Shown here in pieces: positions 1-12,370 of a stretch of 64,000 nt of DNA. The number at the start of each line of letters is the position of its first letter. Positions within the stretch are counted from its first letter, which is position 1. The DNA is from Steromphala cineraria (lineage: Eukaryota; Mollusca; Gastropoda; Trochida; Trochidae). The stretch covers positions 85,007,060 through 85,071,059 of the forward strand of contig OU744721.1 of assembly GCA_916613615.1 (NCBI GenBank). The letters run 5' to 3'. A program made the position numbers and the translations under genes. A model generated the notes under the pieces. It was not told where the DNA came from. It was given only the letters and a program-made list of their open reading frames with translations, and searched no databases.

Positions 1-2640
1 AGCAATGTATCATGAGAAAAGGAAAATCTTTAGAAAGATGATTTTTTTTCTTCTTAGAAGACAGTTTTTCTACATAAGAATATATTTTTATTTGAATATA
101 CTGGAGTTTATTAATCGATCATGAGAACTTATTATTCCAAATTTGCTTGAAATCATTCACAAAGGCAAAAACAACATTAATATTTTTTAACAGTGAACAT
201 CAAAGTGATGACTTTCTCTTTTTTAACTACAGGATTATTTTGTTCTATCTTCAGAACAGAATAACTGTCACTGATCAATTTCCATTTTCTCTTGACTGAG
301 AGGTCTTATTAACTATTCGTGACACTGATCTCATAACAAATTAACTAAATGTTTAAAACTATATTTCGAGCTACCTCTGTGATATATGTTGTCATAACCA
401 ACCAAGAACATTTACCTTATAAAAAAGATTACTTGTAAATATTCAACATTTCATTTTGGTTGTTATATATATTTCCCAGCACTTGGTGCCCAAACGCGTT
501 AGCAGCACAATAATATAGATTAGAAGAGTATCTAATCTAAGCGAAAACAAAGCACGGCTGATGTTAGAGGAAATGTGGTCAATTAAAAATACAGATATGA
601 CAATGAGAACTGATCAAACTAGGTTTGGATAAATCTGTATAGAATAAACAAGGCATTGTTGATGTTAGATCCAAAGCAAACATTTTCTACACGCATGGAT
701 GTTGTAGGAGCACAATATGGTACAGCAAATGTGTGTCCATGTGTTGCATTAACTGATTTTACTGGTTTCGCTAAGTCCTTGAGAAATAACATAAAACACG
801 ATTTGCTTCTGTTTGTCAAATTAAACTGAATTAGGAAGTACAAACGTATGCTGTTGTCAGATTTATGAATGTTAAGTCCCAGTATTTGGGTGAAGGGTTC
901 AATATTCTGCACTCTATGAACACCATACAAATAATTATCTATTATCAGTGTTGTAGCACAGACCCTTTTTGATGTTTGATTTATGATGTTGAATTATTCA
1001 TAACAAAGAAATGACAATTAATCATTTGTTAATTAAGCAATGGGATAAAAGTCAGATCAGATAGTCTAATAATGAATGAAATTGTGTTTATTTATAAATG
1101 TTGACACAAAGGGCTTTCTTATGACAAAAGTATTAAGTCGTGCTTGTCGGCTTAAAGGGAAGTAGAAAAGATGTTAAGCAACATTTGTTGTGTATAATGG
1201 ACAAAACAAGCAAACAAATTAGCAATTTCTCATCTCAAGAATAATGTTCAGGGATTAAATAGCAGTTTTTCAAAGTAGCAATAGCAATGCATTTGCATCT
1301 TTAAGCTTTAAGCTTTAGATACGAGTATTATGATTTAAAATGTTGGCAAGCGTACAATTTTAATCACGAGTGTATATATGACTAAAACGGTGTCACCGTC
1401 ACCTTAAAAACCAATTTGACAACTTCATGACAGAACATCTCTGTAGATATTCATGAACAAGCCCCAAACGTCTTGCTTTTGATCAGCTGCCACGAAAGCA
1501 AACACTTTTCCAAATACTGAATTCAAATCCATGTTTAAAAAATCAAACAATTCCATGTGAATAAAGGAATGTAAAACGAAAATACGCACATATATTTTAA
1601 AATAACTGTCAACACGAGATTGTCTTGAATAATGTGCATGTATGAGGTTGTAAGTTGTTAAAGAAATATGTAGCACGTTACAAGCTATTTCAACATTACC
1701 CCTTTTATGGCTGAGAGTGATTTTTACTACGGTGAAGAAAAAAGATTTGTCTATGGTCGCGTTTCATCCTCATACAATTATAAAGTTGAACAATGTTTTT
1801 ATCTCGAGAAGGTTGTAGAAAAAGAATATTATCAGATGTCTTCTGTAGCTATAGTGGCATTGCTGCTTTATCAGATCTCATGAGTCTAAAATGAATTTGC
1901 AATTCAATTCTTTATGGTATAATTAAGAACCTTACTCTGCAAAGACTTATGAAGGAAAAAACTTGATGCTGATATAGTATACCAATAGAACCTCTCCCCT
2001 CTCCCACAATGCTTCTAAAAGTGAAAGTTAAAAATAATAATAATCACATTAAGGACAAATCAGGTATGCTGATATGCAATTAGGACAGGACTCCTAGCTT
2101 ATCATTAATGTACAGCTTGTGATATTTAGGACAGGACTTAAAAATTTCATCATTTTTGACCCATCCTTTTAATTAATTTGTTAAAGAAACCTACTAGCTT
2201 ATCATTAATGTACAGCATGTGATTAAGTGGCTTCAGATTTGATAAATCCATGGTGCAAGGAAGGACCATGCAAATGGGAATGAATTCAGAAAAGACAAAT
2301 TAAAGATAGATGCCTAATTATATAATAATATAAATAAATATAAAAATAAATAACCTCATTTTGGTAAATGTACACTGAGGGTAAGAGTATGCCACATATG
2401 ACAACTTCTGTGTTTGTGTTAATTGATAGAGAAGTAGTGACTGTTGAATGACAGAAGTTTCATTTACTATCTATAGGTTCAGCAGACTGTAGAATACTGT
2501 GACAATATCATGTCGCGATTCTGGAAAAAATGATGGGAGTATTTTGTACAAACCATTTAAAGATTTCAATCCTTAGCGAAGTAAGTCACTCTGAAAGTTT
2601 TGAGTACTTAAATATTGCATCTAATAAAACACAATCAAAT
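1..2640. other. AT-rich non-coding DNA
   Basis: I see no supported gene here. The open frames are short, lack codon bias and match no family I recognise. One short direct duplication, CTAGCTTATCATTAATGTAC, occurs near 2094 and again near 2193. Confidence 0.6.
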
Positions 2641-2654
2641 TATGATTTCAGTAA

Positions 2655-2965
2655 TTAAAAGGAACAGAAGCCATTTATTGGGAGTGGGTGGGTGGGGAAA
2701 TAAAAGCTCACAGAGCACATGGCGCAGTAACTGCTGGCAACAAAGGCTATCTGGCGACTGACCACAGGGTTCACAGTTTGGCGGGAGACTGTGTACCATG
2801 TGACCACTTAATGGTCTGGAGAACTAGTTGATTGGCTGGCAGCACAGAATGCAATGCTGAGACCCCTCTAGCTGGTGTAGGGGGTAGGCAGCTCCCCCTG
2901 AGGAGCGGGAGAAGCAGGGCAGAGGGGTTATAACCTAGCTAATGATAAGCAGATGCTGGCGCCCA
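2655..2965. other. GC-rich island of unknown nature
   Basis: This block of about 300 bp is clearly richer in G and C than the surrounding AT-rich DNA. It has a G-rich left edge (near 2680-2700) and a self-complementary GGGG/CCCC stretch near 2880-2910. All frames are interrupted by stops, and I find no tRNA-like box A/box B pair and no clear terminal inverted repeats. It is most likely an old transposon or SINE fragment; a structured RNA is possible. Confidence 0.3.
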
Positions 2966-5900
2966 CAGAGTTGTAGTTTTAAAATCACCTAGACACAGGT
3001 TTACCATAAAGTCATAATATAAGACATAAAGTATCATAAACATCTAATATTTATTTGAGTTAAGATGCTCTGTTTTTATTTTACAGAGGAATTTTTTTAT
3101 GATTGACACTATAATTTCTTGATGCACTTTATAGGATCAGAGGACAGAGCAGAGTCATAATATGTTTATATTTATCTTCTACGTGTGTCTCAATTTAAAA
3201 AAATAATTCAAATATTCATGTACAAATTTGGCACTAGCTAAAATTATGGTACGTGTATAGCAATATATAAAAGAGAATATTGGGGTCATATCTCTCAAAG
3301 CTCTATTAATAGTGTCACAATGAGGATCGTCTGTTTCAAGAAAGTAGTATTCTTAAGATAATCGACGTTGTATACTGAAAATAGGAAGGTTCAATGTCTT
3401 GATTGTGATAAAAACCGAACACTGGCGCGTCAGTCGAATGTAATTTTTGAAAAATTATTCAAAAAGATAGTTACTAGATAATGCTGATTGATAGCTTATG
3501 TACCTTTCATCTATGTGAATTGGACGTGTGAATTTGCCACCTGCAAACATATGTTTGTTAATGACTTGTTTTAAGAGTTTCATTGAAAACAAGTTAGATG
3601 AATGGGAAATAGTTTTATTCATATGATTAATTTTGCCGTTTGCGTTTGTATCAAAGCAAAATTATATACGATCAAATTCACTGAGTAGATCTTTGTTTCC
3701 TTGCAGAAAAGTCTCTCCTTATATGAAGGATAGTAGCAAAAACTATGCATTTGATGGCCATGAAATATATTACTTTTTAATCGCTTTTAACCTAAGGGAA
3801 CCTTATTTAATGTCAATTCATCATTCGAACATGTTTTAATGTATCTATCAACATGATAAATGGGCATTGCTTTTAAATCTTTTGAATCAAAATAGAGACT
3901 CAATGTTTCTAATTTTAAGGCAGTAACAGTTACTCAAAATTTAGTGTAAATGTTTACAGATAGGTTTTCAATAAACTTTTAAACTCTGTGAAATCAACTG
4001 ATATTGAAGTGCAGTGTTATAAACTTTCTGATGTGAACAGTTTTTCAACGCTAGAAGGGAATTGAAGAGGGGACTTCTTTAATATTGAAACTGGCAAAAT
4101 GTTTTGCAAGAAAGTGTAGATTTGAACTAATTGGTTTCCGTAAGGCAAAATATCTGATATAGAATATCCTTGATTAAATCTTAACCACAGTCGTATTTAC
4201 TTTGGCTGTAGATATTTGTGTAATGTATCGATAGTGTGGATATATATTGAGGCACAGTGATTAATAAGGGTATATTGAGTTATGAGGATTTCCGATGAGA
4301 TATCATCATTTGTGCAATTTCGATATACTAATCATTTTCAAGAACAAAGTTTTGAATAAATTTGTAAAAAGATCATACTTACATTACACACAATAGGAGC
4401 TTACATGTGACTATAAAGAAACAGTTCTGGCATTTACCATTTTAATTATTGGCTCAAACTTCGAAATATTTCCGATTTTCTATTTTTCTGCAATTTCATA
4501 ATATAAAATGTAGGTCAAATTAATCATGTAAGTGAAAATTATGAGATAACAAATGTGTTTTCGAAAGAACAATTTCATAAGACACCAAAAATGAAGGTGT
4601 TGCAGTTTTGACCCGTAACCACTGCCTAATGCGTTCCAGTAGTTCAATCTTTGAGGATATGATGGAACAATAATCTTTCTTTATTTACATGTACACTGGT
4701 CTAATCAAAATCGACCATTCTCCGAGGATAAAATTGTAAAGAAAGGTACTCTAATTAGTTTTGAACTCAATCCACACACAAACACAACTATTTGATTGAT
4801 CGAAGCACAACTGATTTACAGCACAAATGAGTAGATGGGCTGCATTCAGACCTTGTGGAAGAGAAGCTGTTTGATTCACAATAGGTTTTTTTAACTTTCA
4901 TTCCTAAGAACCAGGCAATTTAAACAAGACTGTATCTTATCCAAATATGTCATAACATTTGAAAATGTAATGTTATATTTTGTCACCAGTTTCAGATTAT
5001 AAGCAGTTCATTGATGAGGTTTAACTTGAAGTGAGATAAAAATGAAGATCAATGAGACATTCATGCCTTCAATATCGCCTCCATGTTATGCCTGAAAACT
5101 TTAAACCTGTACAGCAATTAGTCAGGTACACCATATCTTCCTCACAATTCCCCACTAGGTAAAACAACTGAACCCTTACAGAGGAATTGCCCAAGAACAT
5201 TAACAGGTAAAGATCATACTCATTGTGAATATATATTTATTCAAAACTCTCTTCGATTATGAATCGTTTGTGGATAATGACTTAACATTTCACTCATAAT
5301 GTATTCAAATGTCACTGTTCAAGACAGCCAAGTCATTTAGTGGAAAAAATGAAATCATTAGGAAATTATTTGAAAGTGTTGAGAAATGGATTAATTCTGC
5401 AAGTTGGTGGATGACCAGATTCAAATTATCAAAAGTGTAAGACTCTTAGCTATGTAAATCCTAGGAACAAACAGCATAATCTCTCAAAGAGGCATAGGGT
5501 TTTCTCTGGAAAAAGGCTTGAAGCAAGATTTGTCTAGGTCAGATGTCCTTCCTCTGTAATTCAAGAACGTTTACATCAAATTAAGGTTGTTTATACATAG
5601 ATCCTAAGTTATATGGTAGGAACTCAAATGTTCTGTACTAATCAAAGAGCTCTAGTGAATCATAAATGTACTTCGCAATTTAGTTGTGCCTAAGTAGAGG
5701 CCAGTTTGATAATATTATTTGATGTCTGCAGTTTAACATTGTCACTGGCATTTCTGATGTTATGATATGTGAAAAAATATCGACTTGCATGTCTCAGTTT
5801 ACTCTTAATACTTTCAATGATATTGATCAACCATCACATAGTTTTCTTTATAACATTTATTTCTATTAATGAGTCCAAAGAAAGATATTCAATTCAATCA

Positions 5901-6250
5901 AATTCTCGATGAAGCTTATCTTTCAATTAACCATCCATACCAAATACTGTCATAGTAGTAGAATAAGCATAGCTTGCAAATTCTTTAGGAGAGACCAAGG
6001 TATTAATCTTGTGCATTTACCTCATAAAATATGCACCTCATAATCTGACGTGATTTATACCTCATCACACTTTGTTATTGCCTGTTGGCTGCTGCGCATA
6101 TATTCTAACATGATTTATTGCATGATATCAGAAACAGGATATCATGTATGAGATACGAATTGACTTGGAGTGATTAAACCATAATGTTTGACTACAAACA
6201 TGTGCTACAATGTATGTTAGTAAACAATATGTTATTTTGCTTTGTTCTCT
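2966..6250. other. AT-rich non-coding DNA
   Basis: No gene or recognisable element is supported. The longest open frames here are short and look random. Confidence 0.55.
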
Positions 6251-6269
6251 CTCTCTTGATATTCCTGTT

Positions 6270-6482
6270 TTTATTATTCAAAACTCAAAGTAGCATCAGC
6301 CTATCAACTTGCAGGGCTCAATCACGCATCTTGGCTTCTACTTTCAGCTTCTTAACCCGGAGTGGGAGTGAGAGTCGTGAGAATGACCAGAGATCAATGA
6401 AGCATCTACATTCAGGTCAGATTCGTGCCTTAGGCGTGTTCACACACAACACCATCAGGTGTGTCAACACTCATAGATAATA
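6270..6482 (+). repeat. Dispersed repeat R1, copy 1
   Basis: Longest forward copy of a repeat of about 210 bp. It matches 18900-19047 (same strand, right half) and 21129-21340 (opposite strand, nearly full length). Shared blocks include AGCATCAGCCTATCAACTT, GATCAATGA, ATTCAGGTCAGAT and ACCATCAGGT. The 98-residue open frame lying over it is not conserved between copies, so I do not call it a gene. The family is not identified. Confidence 0.7.
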
Positions 6483-8535
6483 GTTCTGGATAATCGAAAG
6501 GAAATTAAATAATTGAAGTGAAAATCTAATCTTTTCCTCGCATACAAAAACAAAAATTGTTTGCCTTACTGAACGCTGTAGGTTTAATGGAATATGTTAT
6601 TCATCTAAGGGATGGTTCAAGTATGGTTAGCGCTTTATGTCACATGGTGAAACTTAACGCGTATGAGGGTCGTTTACCTTATAATAGTAGTAAAAAGACG
6701 TTGCATACCTAAGCTCTTGATTTAAAGGCTATCACGGCTATTTCTTTATGAGTAGTTTCATGCAATTTAACTGAAAGTTGATGTTTTTCTGATTAGTTGT
6801 AAATTAAGGTATTGCTGGGTCCATTTTCAAACAATTACAACATCATTCTTCTCGTTGTTTGTTGCAATTGGTCGCCATGTGTTTCACTTTCTGAAATAAT
6901 CCAGGAAGAACTGCACAATAGTCTTTGATTTACAAATTTAGACACTGTTCTTCCAAACCATGATACATTGAATCAATGTATGCAGTGTTTGATATGTCAA
7001 CATTTGGAAATGAAATATTTGAATAGAAATGTTTAGAAATAATTTTCTGATAATCATGAACAATCTGACTAAAGACTCAACGGCAATGAACGTCTCTCTC
7101 AGTCATTGATTTGAGTCAACAACTAGAAGTTATATCTATATTTTAACGTCACATGATTGCAATGAGCAATATTTGTGAGTAGTATATCTTATTCAATAGT
7201 TTCTTAATTTAGGATTTCAAATCTGATTTTGATATTTTTACCTCTGGTTATTATATTTGCTAAACAAATTTTGTTGTTGTGATTAACTTTGAAGTATCAT
7301 AATTGTTTGTATTTAGGTATAGTTGATCTTCATTTTCGCAATGCTGTGGTGCTTAAAATAAATCAGGTACTAAAAAGTTCTGAATGAGTTGAATCGGTCA
7401 ACACACAAGGTTAGATTTATAAGACTAATGACTTCTGTACAAGTTTTCGTGAACCAGCTCCGTTGTTTTTAAATCCGTTATCTAATCAAGCCTCGTAATG
7501 CGACCCCGTGATGCAATTCTACCACAGAGTTTAATTTACCCAACAGTGGAAACTAACTTCATTAGTGACTTCCCTTCTCTGATTTCAGTGATTACAAACG
7601 AGAAATTTGAGCAAGGTTTCTATCAATCCTATTTTCGAGAACGCACTTGCTATATACAAAGAAGAAGTGGTCTTCCATTCTGCTTTAGTGGACTTGTACA
7701 GTGACTGCCATTGGCTGTGGAAATGTCCGACATTATACATTGACATTTTATTATCTTTGAAATAAGCAAGATAATGAAAAGTGTGTGTACACCTAGTCAT
7801 ACGTCACAAACTTACCTTATAAAGTGGAAGTACAATGATTGTCACATTGAAACGTGAAGTGTAAAAAGAATCATTTGTTTTTTTAACCTGCTTCATTAAA
7901 AAAATTCTTTCAATGAAAATGAGTTTATGCAATTATTCAACAGACCCGACTGATTACTAGCTATGTGCATGATTCGCCCTATGCCAAAATGAGATAGGGT
8001 TTTAACAATATCGAAGCGTTCATACTCGGAATTAAACTAAAAGTTACGGTTGACAAAAAAGTTCAATTCACATTTGTATTGCCACCTTAATAATCAACTC
8101 CAAGAAATCAATATCAAAACCGAAACCCAAGTTGATTACTCGCCAAGATACTCTCAATATAGACCTCAGTCCCTATAATTTAGTTAGACTGATCCCACTA
8201 GCTGTCTTTGTATGAAATGATTTACTTGGGAAATGTGGTGAAACAAAACCTTTTTGTAGTAACACACGTAACATGCCCAACAATTTTGTAACATGCCCGC
8301 AAAATGTTTTTGTTTTGGCCAAAGATATCCTAACCGAACTGGCGTAACAACTCTTCCTACTCTTAGTAAACAGAACCATCCAATATTACCTTATTTAACA
8401 TTGCATGCATACATGTAAGTAATGAATGATATGACTAGATTGTCTTTTCGTTGAATTCTGCTATGAAATTTAAAAGAGAAAATTAAAGTTGAAGAAAATT
8501 ATTGCTGACATTTTAATTGTTTGCACATGTTTCAG
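6483..8535. other. AT-rich non-coding DNA
   Basis: No supported gene. Frames at 7498-7704 and 7585-7800 overlap on opposite strands and match nothing I recognise. Confidence 0.55.
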
Positions 8536-8573
8536 GGGCAGGTATAAGTTTCTACAGTGAGCACAAGTATCAA
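8536..8573 (+). CDS. Possible 38-nt internal exon
   Basis: A pyrimidine-leaning tract ending TTTCAG directly precedes this segment, and a strong donor, GTAAGTAAA, directly follows it. One frame is open and reads AGISFYSEHKYQ after two leading bases, so entry would be in a split codon. Exit is at a codon boundary. No partner exons could be found nearby, and the product is not recognised. It could be chance: AG...GTAAGT pairs arise often in AT-rich DNA. Confidence 0.2.
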
Positions 8574-9555
8574 GTAAGTAAACCATTGTCCTCACTCCTT
8601 TTCACTTTTCAGCACTTATGATAAACATTCATATCTGACATATCTTGCTCAATGAAAGTCTTGATCTTGTTGAACATTTTCAGTTTTGTTTAATATCTAC
8701 TTACGGTGTTAAAATTCAAAAGAGTTTATTTATTGCATTACTTATTTGTTCATATTTGTATCATGACATTAAAGAGGCAGTGCAAATTTCAAAATCAGTT
8801 ACAGAGTATTGGAAAGGATTGTCATAAAATCATGCCAGATGAGTATAATCAGTGACAAAATGATTACATAGATTAATTCTGAAATGAGTGCTAGTATCAA
8901 ATCAACATTAAATCAATCTTGACACGCAATGAGAACACATAATTTCGAATACAGAAATCATTATATCTTTATAAATCAATTGCGTGCATTAAGTTAACAA
9001 TATTGTTTAAACAGATATTTCCTCTGAATTTGTGAATATCTTCCTGAAAATGAATACTTGTCATCCATATAATACATGAAATATGACTCTGTAAGAATGG
9101 TTTGGTGACTTTTATTCTTCTGATAATAAAAAACATAAAGATACCAAAAGTGTCGAAGATTACTTCAGACCCTTCAGAACACTAAACAAATGAACATTCA
9201 TTGAGCCTCAATAAGCAAGTGAGGTTCAGTTCAGTAAATTGGTTATCCTGTATTGGCATAAGTATATTATATTATATAATTATATATATATTATGCCTTA
9301 TCAATTTGGTAATAAAGTTTAGTCATCAGTTGATCAACAGGACATACAAACACTATTCAAGTGCTGGAGGAAACTAACTAAGCGTAGAACAATCTAATAC
9401 ATTCATGTTACTGATCTTGTAAGATGTTTCAACTGAAAGAATTAAAACAAACTGTACATTGCATTTTGAAAAACTATAAATACAAAGGAAGACAAGAGGA
9501 ATGCAAACTTTGAGAATATCAACATAACAATATATCAGACAATAAAGAAAAACTT
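8574..9555. other. AT-rich non-coding DNA
   Basis: Nothing supported. A TA-rich low-complexity stretch lies near 9265-9295. Confidence 0.5.
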
Positions 9556-9712
9556 ACAACTGATTTTGGTGAAAATCTCCTTCACGATCTTCCCATTTCT
9601 TCCTGTAGCGATTTTTGCCTTTTGTATTACTCAACACTTCCCGATTGTATGTGTAATTTCAACCTTGGTCGCCTTAGGCTTGTCTGGAACTTCGACATCT
9701 GATCCTGCATTA
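9556..9712 (-). pseudogene. Exon-like segment with broken frame
   Basis: On the minus strand an acceptor-like GCTAATGCAG precedes an unusually codon-like segment that reads SDVEVPDKPKATKVEITHTI. It hits a stop shortly afterwards. One frame over, the sequence continues as NTKGKNRYRKKWEDREGDFH before a GTAAGT donor-like site. A single-base loss between the halves would explain the break. The first half is reminiscent of the start of a fibronectin-type domain, but this is weak. It may be a decayed exon or a chance open frame. Confidence 0.25.
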
Positions 9713-10212
9713 GCTAATCATACTACAGTAAAGACGTAAATAACTTCCTTCACTCGTGGAATGTCTTGTGGAACAGCTTGTCAGTCAAGAAATCAACAGG
9801 GAAGGTGCTCCAAAATGACAGATTCTAGTTTTAACTAACTCTTCATCCATTGGAAAGAAACCCTGGTAACGGTTACAAACAAGTCATAACTTTTCATTAT
9901 TTTAGTTTTACAATCTTGAAGCTTTGAATCAAAGATCTTACAGAAGAAGTCAAAAGCAGACGGAAAATATTAAATATTACAAACATATTTTCGATCTTTG
10001 CTTTATGTGTACGTTTCTGGAGTGGATTCAGAGATATCAAATATTGTTTGGTTTAACTTTGATTTCATTAGAAAATGACAAAAGAACGAAGTACTACTCA
10101 AGTAAATATGAAGTACAGTCAGTCACTGTGACTAACAAGAGAAATCTTCGTGGGATGTCTAGTGCTGTCCAATTCCCACTAATTAATTAAAAAAGTATTA
10201 TTCTAGTAGAGA
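9713..10212. other. AT-rich non-coding DNA
   Basis: No supported gene. The 88-residue open frame at 9924-10190 shows no family features. Confidence 0.5.
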
Positions 10213-10380
10213 CAGTATTGTTCGATTTCTTTCTAAGAGGAAGCTCCTCCACATGTCTGGCTGTCTTCTAGAAGGAACAATCATTGTGTTAATGACACAA
10301 CAGCGATCCATTATGGTCTGAGTGATCCTGTATTTAAGAAAAGAAAAAGAAATTCGATTTCTAAGGAACTGTTTTTTAGG
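10213..10380 (+). repeat. Dispersed repeat A, copy 1
   Basis: Copy of a diverged interspersed repeat recognised by the ordered blocks ACATGTCTGGCTGTCTTCT, GGAACAATCATTGTGTTAAT and CTGAGTGATC, followed by an A-rich stretch and GATTTC. Other copies are at 23893-23943 plus 26080-26180 (split by insertions), 43785-43920 and 60330-60460. Short open frames over it are not conserved. Confidence 0.65.
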
Positions 10381-10477
10381 TAACCTTATTTGTAAGTTGG
10401 CAAGAAATGTTTCTTGCACTTTATCATCAAACCATTGTTACTTCGACTCCAAACAAGTTTAATTCTTTTAAAGTTTT

Positions 10478-10740
10478 TTTTATCCCACCGGTATGTAATA
10501 CTGTGGTATACAGTCATTGCCCTGTCCGGCAGTCCGTCCGTAATCATTTCGTTTCCAGAAGTAGAACTCAAAAACTGTTAGACCTAGCTCATTGAAACTT
10601 TGTACATTTGTACCATGTGTCAATGTGCCTTTTTAGTATTTTCAACTTCTTCAGATTGTTGGTGGTTTCCATGGAAACGTACATGGTAAATTAAATGGGG
10701 ACCGGCAAAGATATGTCATCTTCTGATATGCCTCTTGTTT
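10478..10740 (-). mobile_element. Fragment of tandem-core (Helentron-like) element
   Basis: The left edge holds a hairpin-forming stretch, CCACCGGTAT...ATACTGTGG, followed by CAGTCCGTCCGT. The latter is a degenerate reverse-strand form of the ACGG microsatellite that closes the two larger elements at 11085 and 30499. The rest (GTTTCCAGAAG..., GGTTTCCATGGAAACG) resembles a single diverged core unit. Orientation is inferred from the position of the hairpin and microsatellite. Confidence 0.4.
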
Positions 10741-11109
10741 ATTATTTGATGTTTTGAAATGTGTTCAACTTTAATTGTATAGGGATTTTTACTCTTTTCA
10801 CGAGATGTCTTGAACAGATAAAGAATGTCAGAATCCTTATTTTGTGTTTATTTTGTGGTTTGCAACGTTATAGACTGTAGCTTTGTGTTCCATATGTGGT
10901 CTTAAAATGAGATTTTCATAAATATTGGAAACATTAATTAACAATCATAGAAAAAACACATGAGAAAGACGAATGAGAGTGAATGACTTTAAAACAATTA
11001 TAAGCATTTAATATCATAGGATAAATATGTAGTGCAAGGCGAAGCCGTATTAGCTCTTAGTACGATTCTGTCAATAACAAAAATAGAGCCAGTGGCTCTG
11101 TAGCTCATC

Positions 11110-12000
11110 AGGCTTCATATCAATTTTGCTTAAGGGTGTGGCAAATGTGTTTCCTCCCTTACTTTGGACAACAGGGTCACCAAATGTACAATTTGGATTC
11201 ATCCTTATGTAACTTGGGAGTTTGCACACAAACTTTCAGCTTTCTAGGCCTGATGCTTCTTGAGAAAAAGATTAAATTAGGTTAAAGGGTGTGGCCCCTG
11301 AGGCCCTTATTAGGGACCACAGGGCAACAAAAGCTATAAATCATAATCCTCACTTGTCAAAGAGTATCTTCACAAGGTTTCAGCTTTCTGGACCCATTGC
11401 TTCTGGAGAAGGAGATGAAAAAAAGTTTTTAAGGGTGTGGTCCCTCTGGCCCTTATTAATGGCCACAGGGCCACCAAAGCTACAATTCAGAATCCCCACT
11501 AGTCAAGGAGTCTGTACACCAAGTTTCATCTTTCTAGGCCTTATGGTTCTGGAAAAGAAGATGCAAATAGGTTTTTAGGGAATTACCCCTGTGGCTCTTA
11601 TTAGGGGCCACAGGGCCACCAAAGCTACAATTTTTAATCTTCACTAGTCAAGGAGTCTGTACACCAAGTTTCATCTTTCTATGCCTTATGGTTCTGGAGA
11701 AGAAGATGAAAATAGGTTTTTTAGGTGTGGCCCCTGTGGCCCTCATTAGGGGTCACAGGGCCACCAAAGCTACAATTTTTTATCCTCACTAGTCAAGGAG
11801 TCTGTACACCAAGTTACAGCTTTCTAGGCCTTATGGTTCTGGAAAAGAAGATGAAAATAGGTTTTAAGGGAATGGCCCCTGTGGCCCTTATTAGGGGTCA
11901 CAGGGCCACCAAAGCTACAATTTTTAATCATCACTAGTCAAGGAGTCTGTACACCAAGTTTCAGCTTTCTAGGCCTTATGGTTCTGGAGAAGAAGTCGAA
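11110..12000 (+). repeat. Tandem array of six ~145-bp units
   Basis: Spacing between anchors is 149, 145, 145, 145 and 145 bp. The first two units are the most diverged and the last four are nearly identical, as expected if the array grew by unequal exchange or replication slippage at the right side. Each unit contains the blocks GGCCCTTATTAGGGGCCACA, CAAGGAGTCTGTACACCAAG and TAGGCCTTATGGTTCTGGA. Confidence 0.9.
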
Positions 12001-12014
12001 ATTCCACAAAGTTT

Positions 12015-12058
12015 ACGGACGGACGGATGGACGGACGGATGGACGGACGGACGGACGC
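12015..12058 (+). repeat. GGAC/GGAT microsatellite
   Basis: Runs of GGAC with two GGAT variants, directly after the tandem core. It is part of the element at 11085-12100. Confidence 0.95.
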
Positions 12059-12124
12059 CGGACACCATGCCATGCCATAAGCCCATGGCCAGATGAGCTA
12101 AAAATTCACGAACACGAACCAGGC

Positions 12125-12370
12125 TGAAACGTCCCTGGTTTCTCCGTCAATAAATTGAGTTTAATTGATATTGTAGAGAGTCCAACTAACATATGAAGCA
12201 GTATCAATTCTCCCCTGACACTGACACATCTATTCACTTACAGTGGTAAAGAGAAGCCTTCCACAGTGTCTGCCTGTCTATCTGAATGGACAAGTATTGT
12301 ATAAGGTACTGAAATATAGTAGACTAGACGTTGTGAAAGGCCTTTCTCTTGAGCTACCTTAAATCGGTGA
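12125..12370 (+). repeat. Dispersed repeat C, copy 1
   Basis: Matches 27745-27990, 26590-26790 and 58650-58860. Shared ordered blocks are TGAAACGTC, CGTCAATAAATTG, GACACTGACACAT, AAAGAGAAGCCTT and a CTGCCTGTC...GACAA stretch. This block is the left part of the longer unit duplicated at 26590-28640. Confidence 0.65.

Larger units (their letters stand above)
11085..12100 (+). mobile_element. Helentron-like non-autonomous element, 145-bp core
   Basis: A short palindrome, AGAGCCAGTGGCTCT (11085-11099), is followed by TAGCTCATC. The reverse complement GATGAGCTA ends the element at 12092-12100, giving 9-bp inverted ends. Between them lie six units of about 145 bp; the anchor CACCAAAGCTACAAT or its variants recurs at about 11177, 11326, 11471, 11616, 11761 and 11906. 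A GGAC microsatellite and a GCCAT/ATGGC hairpin follow. Short inverted ends, tandem core, microsatellite and 3' hairpin match the layout known for Helitron/Helentron-associated elements (pearl/CvA/DINE-like). Open frames inside are a by-product of repeats free of stops. Confidence 0.6.

Noticed and set aside
6184..6480. 98-codon open frame with a hydrophobic N-terminus (signal-peptide-like)
   Set aside because: Its C-terminal half is repeat R1, and the frame is not kept in the other two copies.
11291..11937. Open frames of 95 and 70 codons with shared peptide pieces (SQGVCTP, FLGLMVLEKKM)
   Set aside because: The peptide repetition comes from the 145-bp tandem core of a transposable element. 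The frame is not kept across units and there is no start or splice context.
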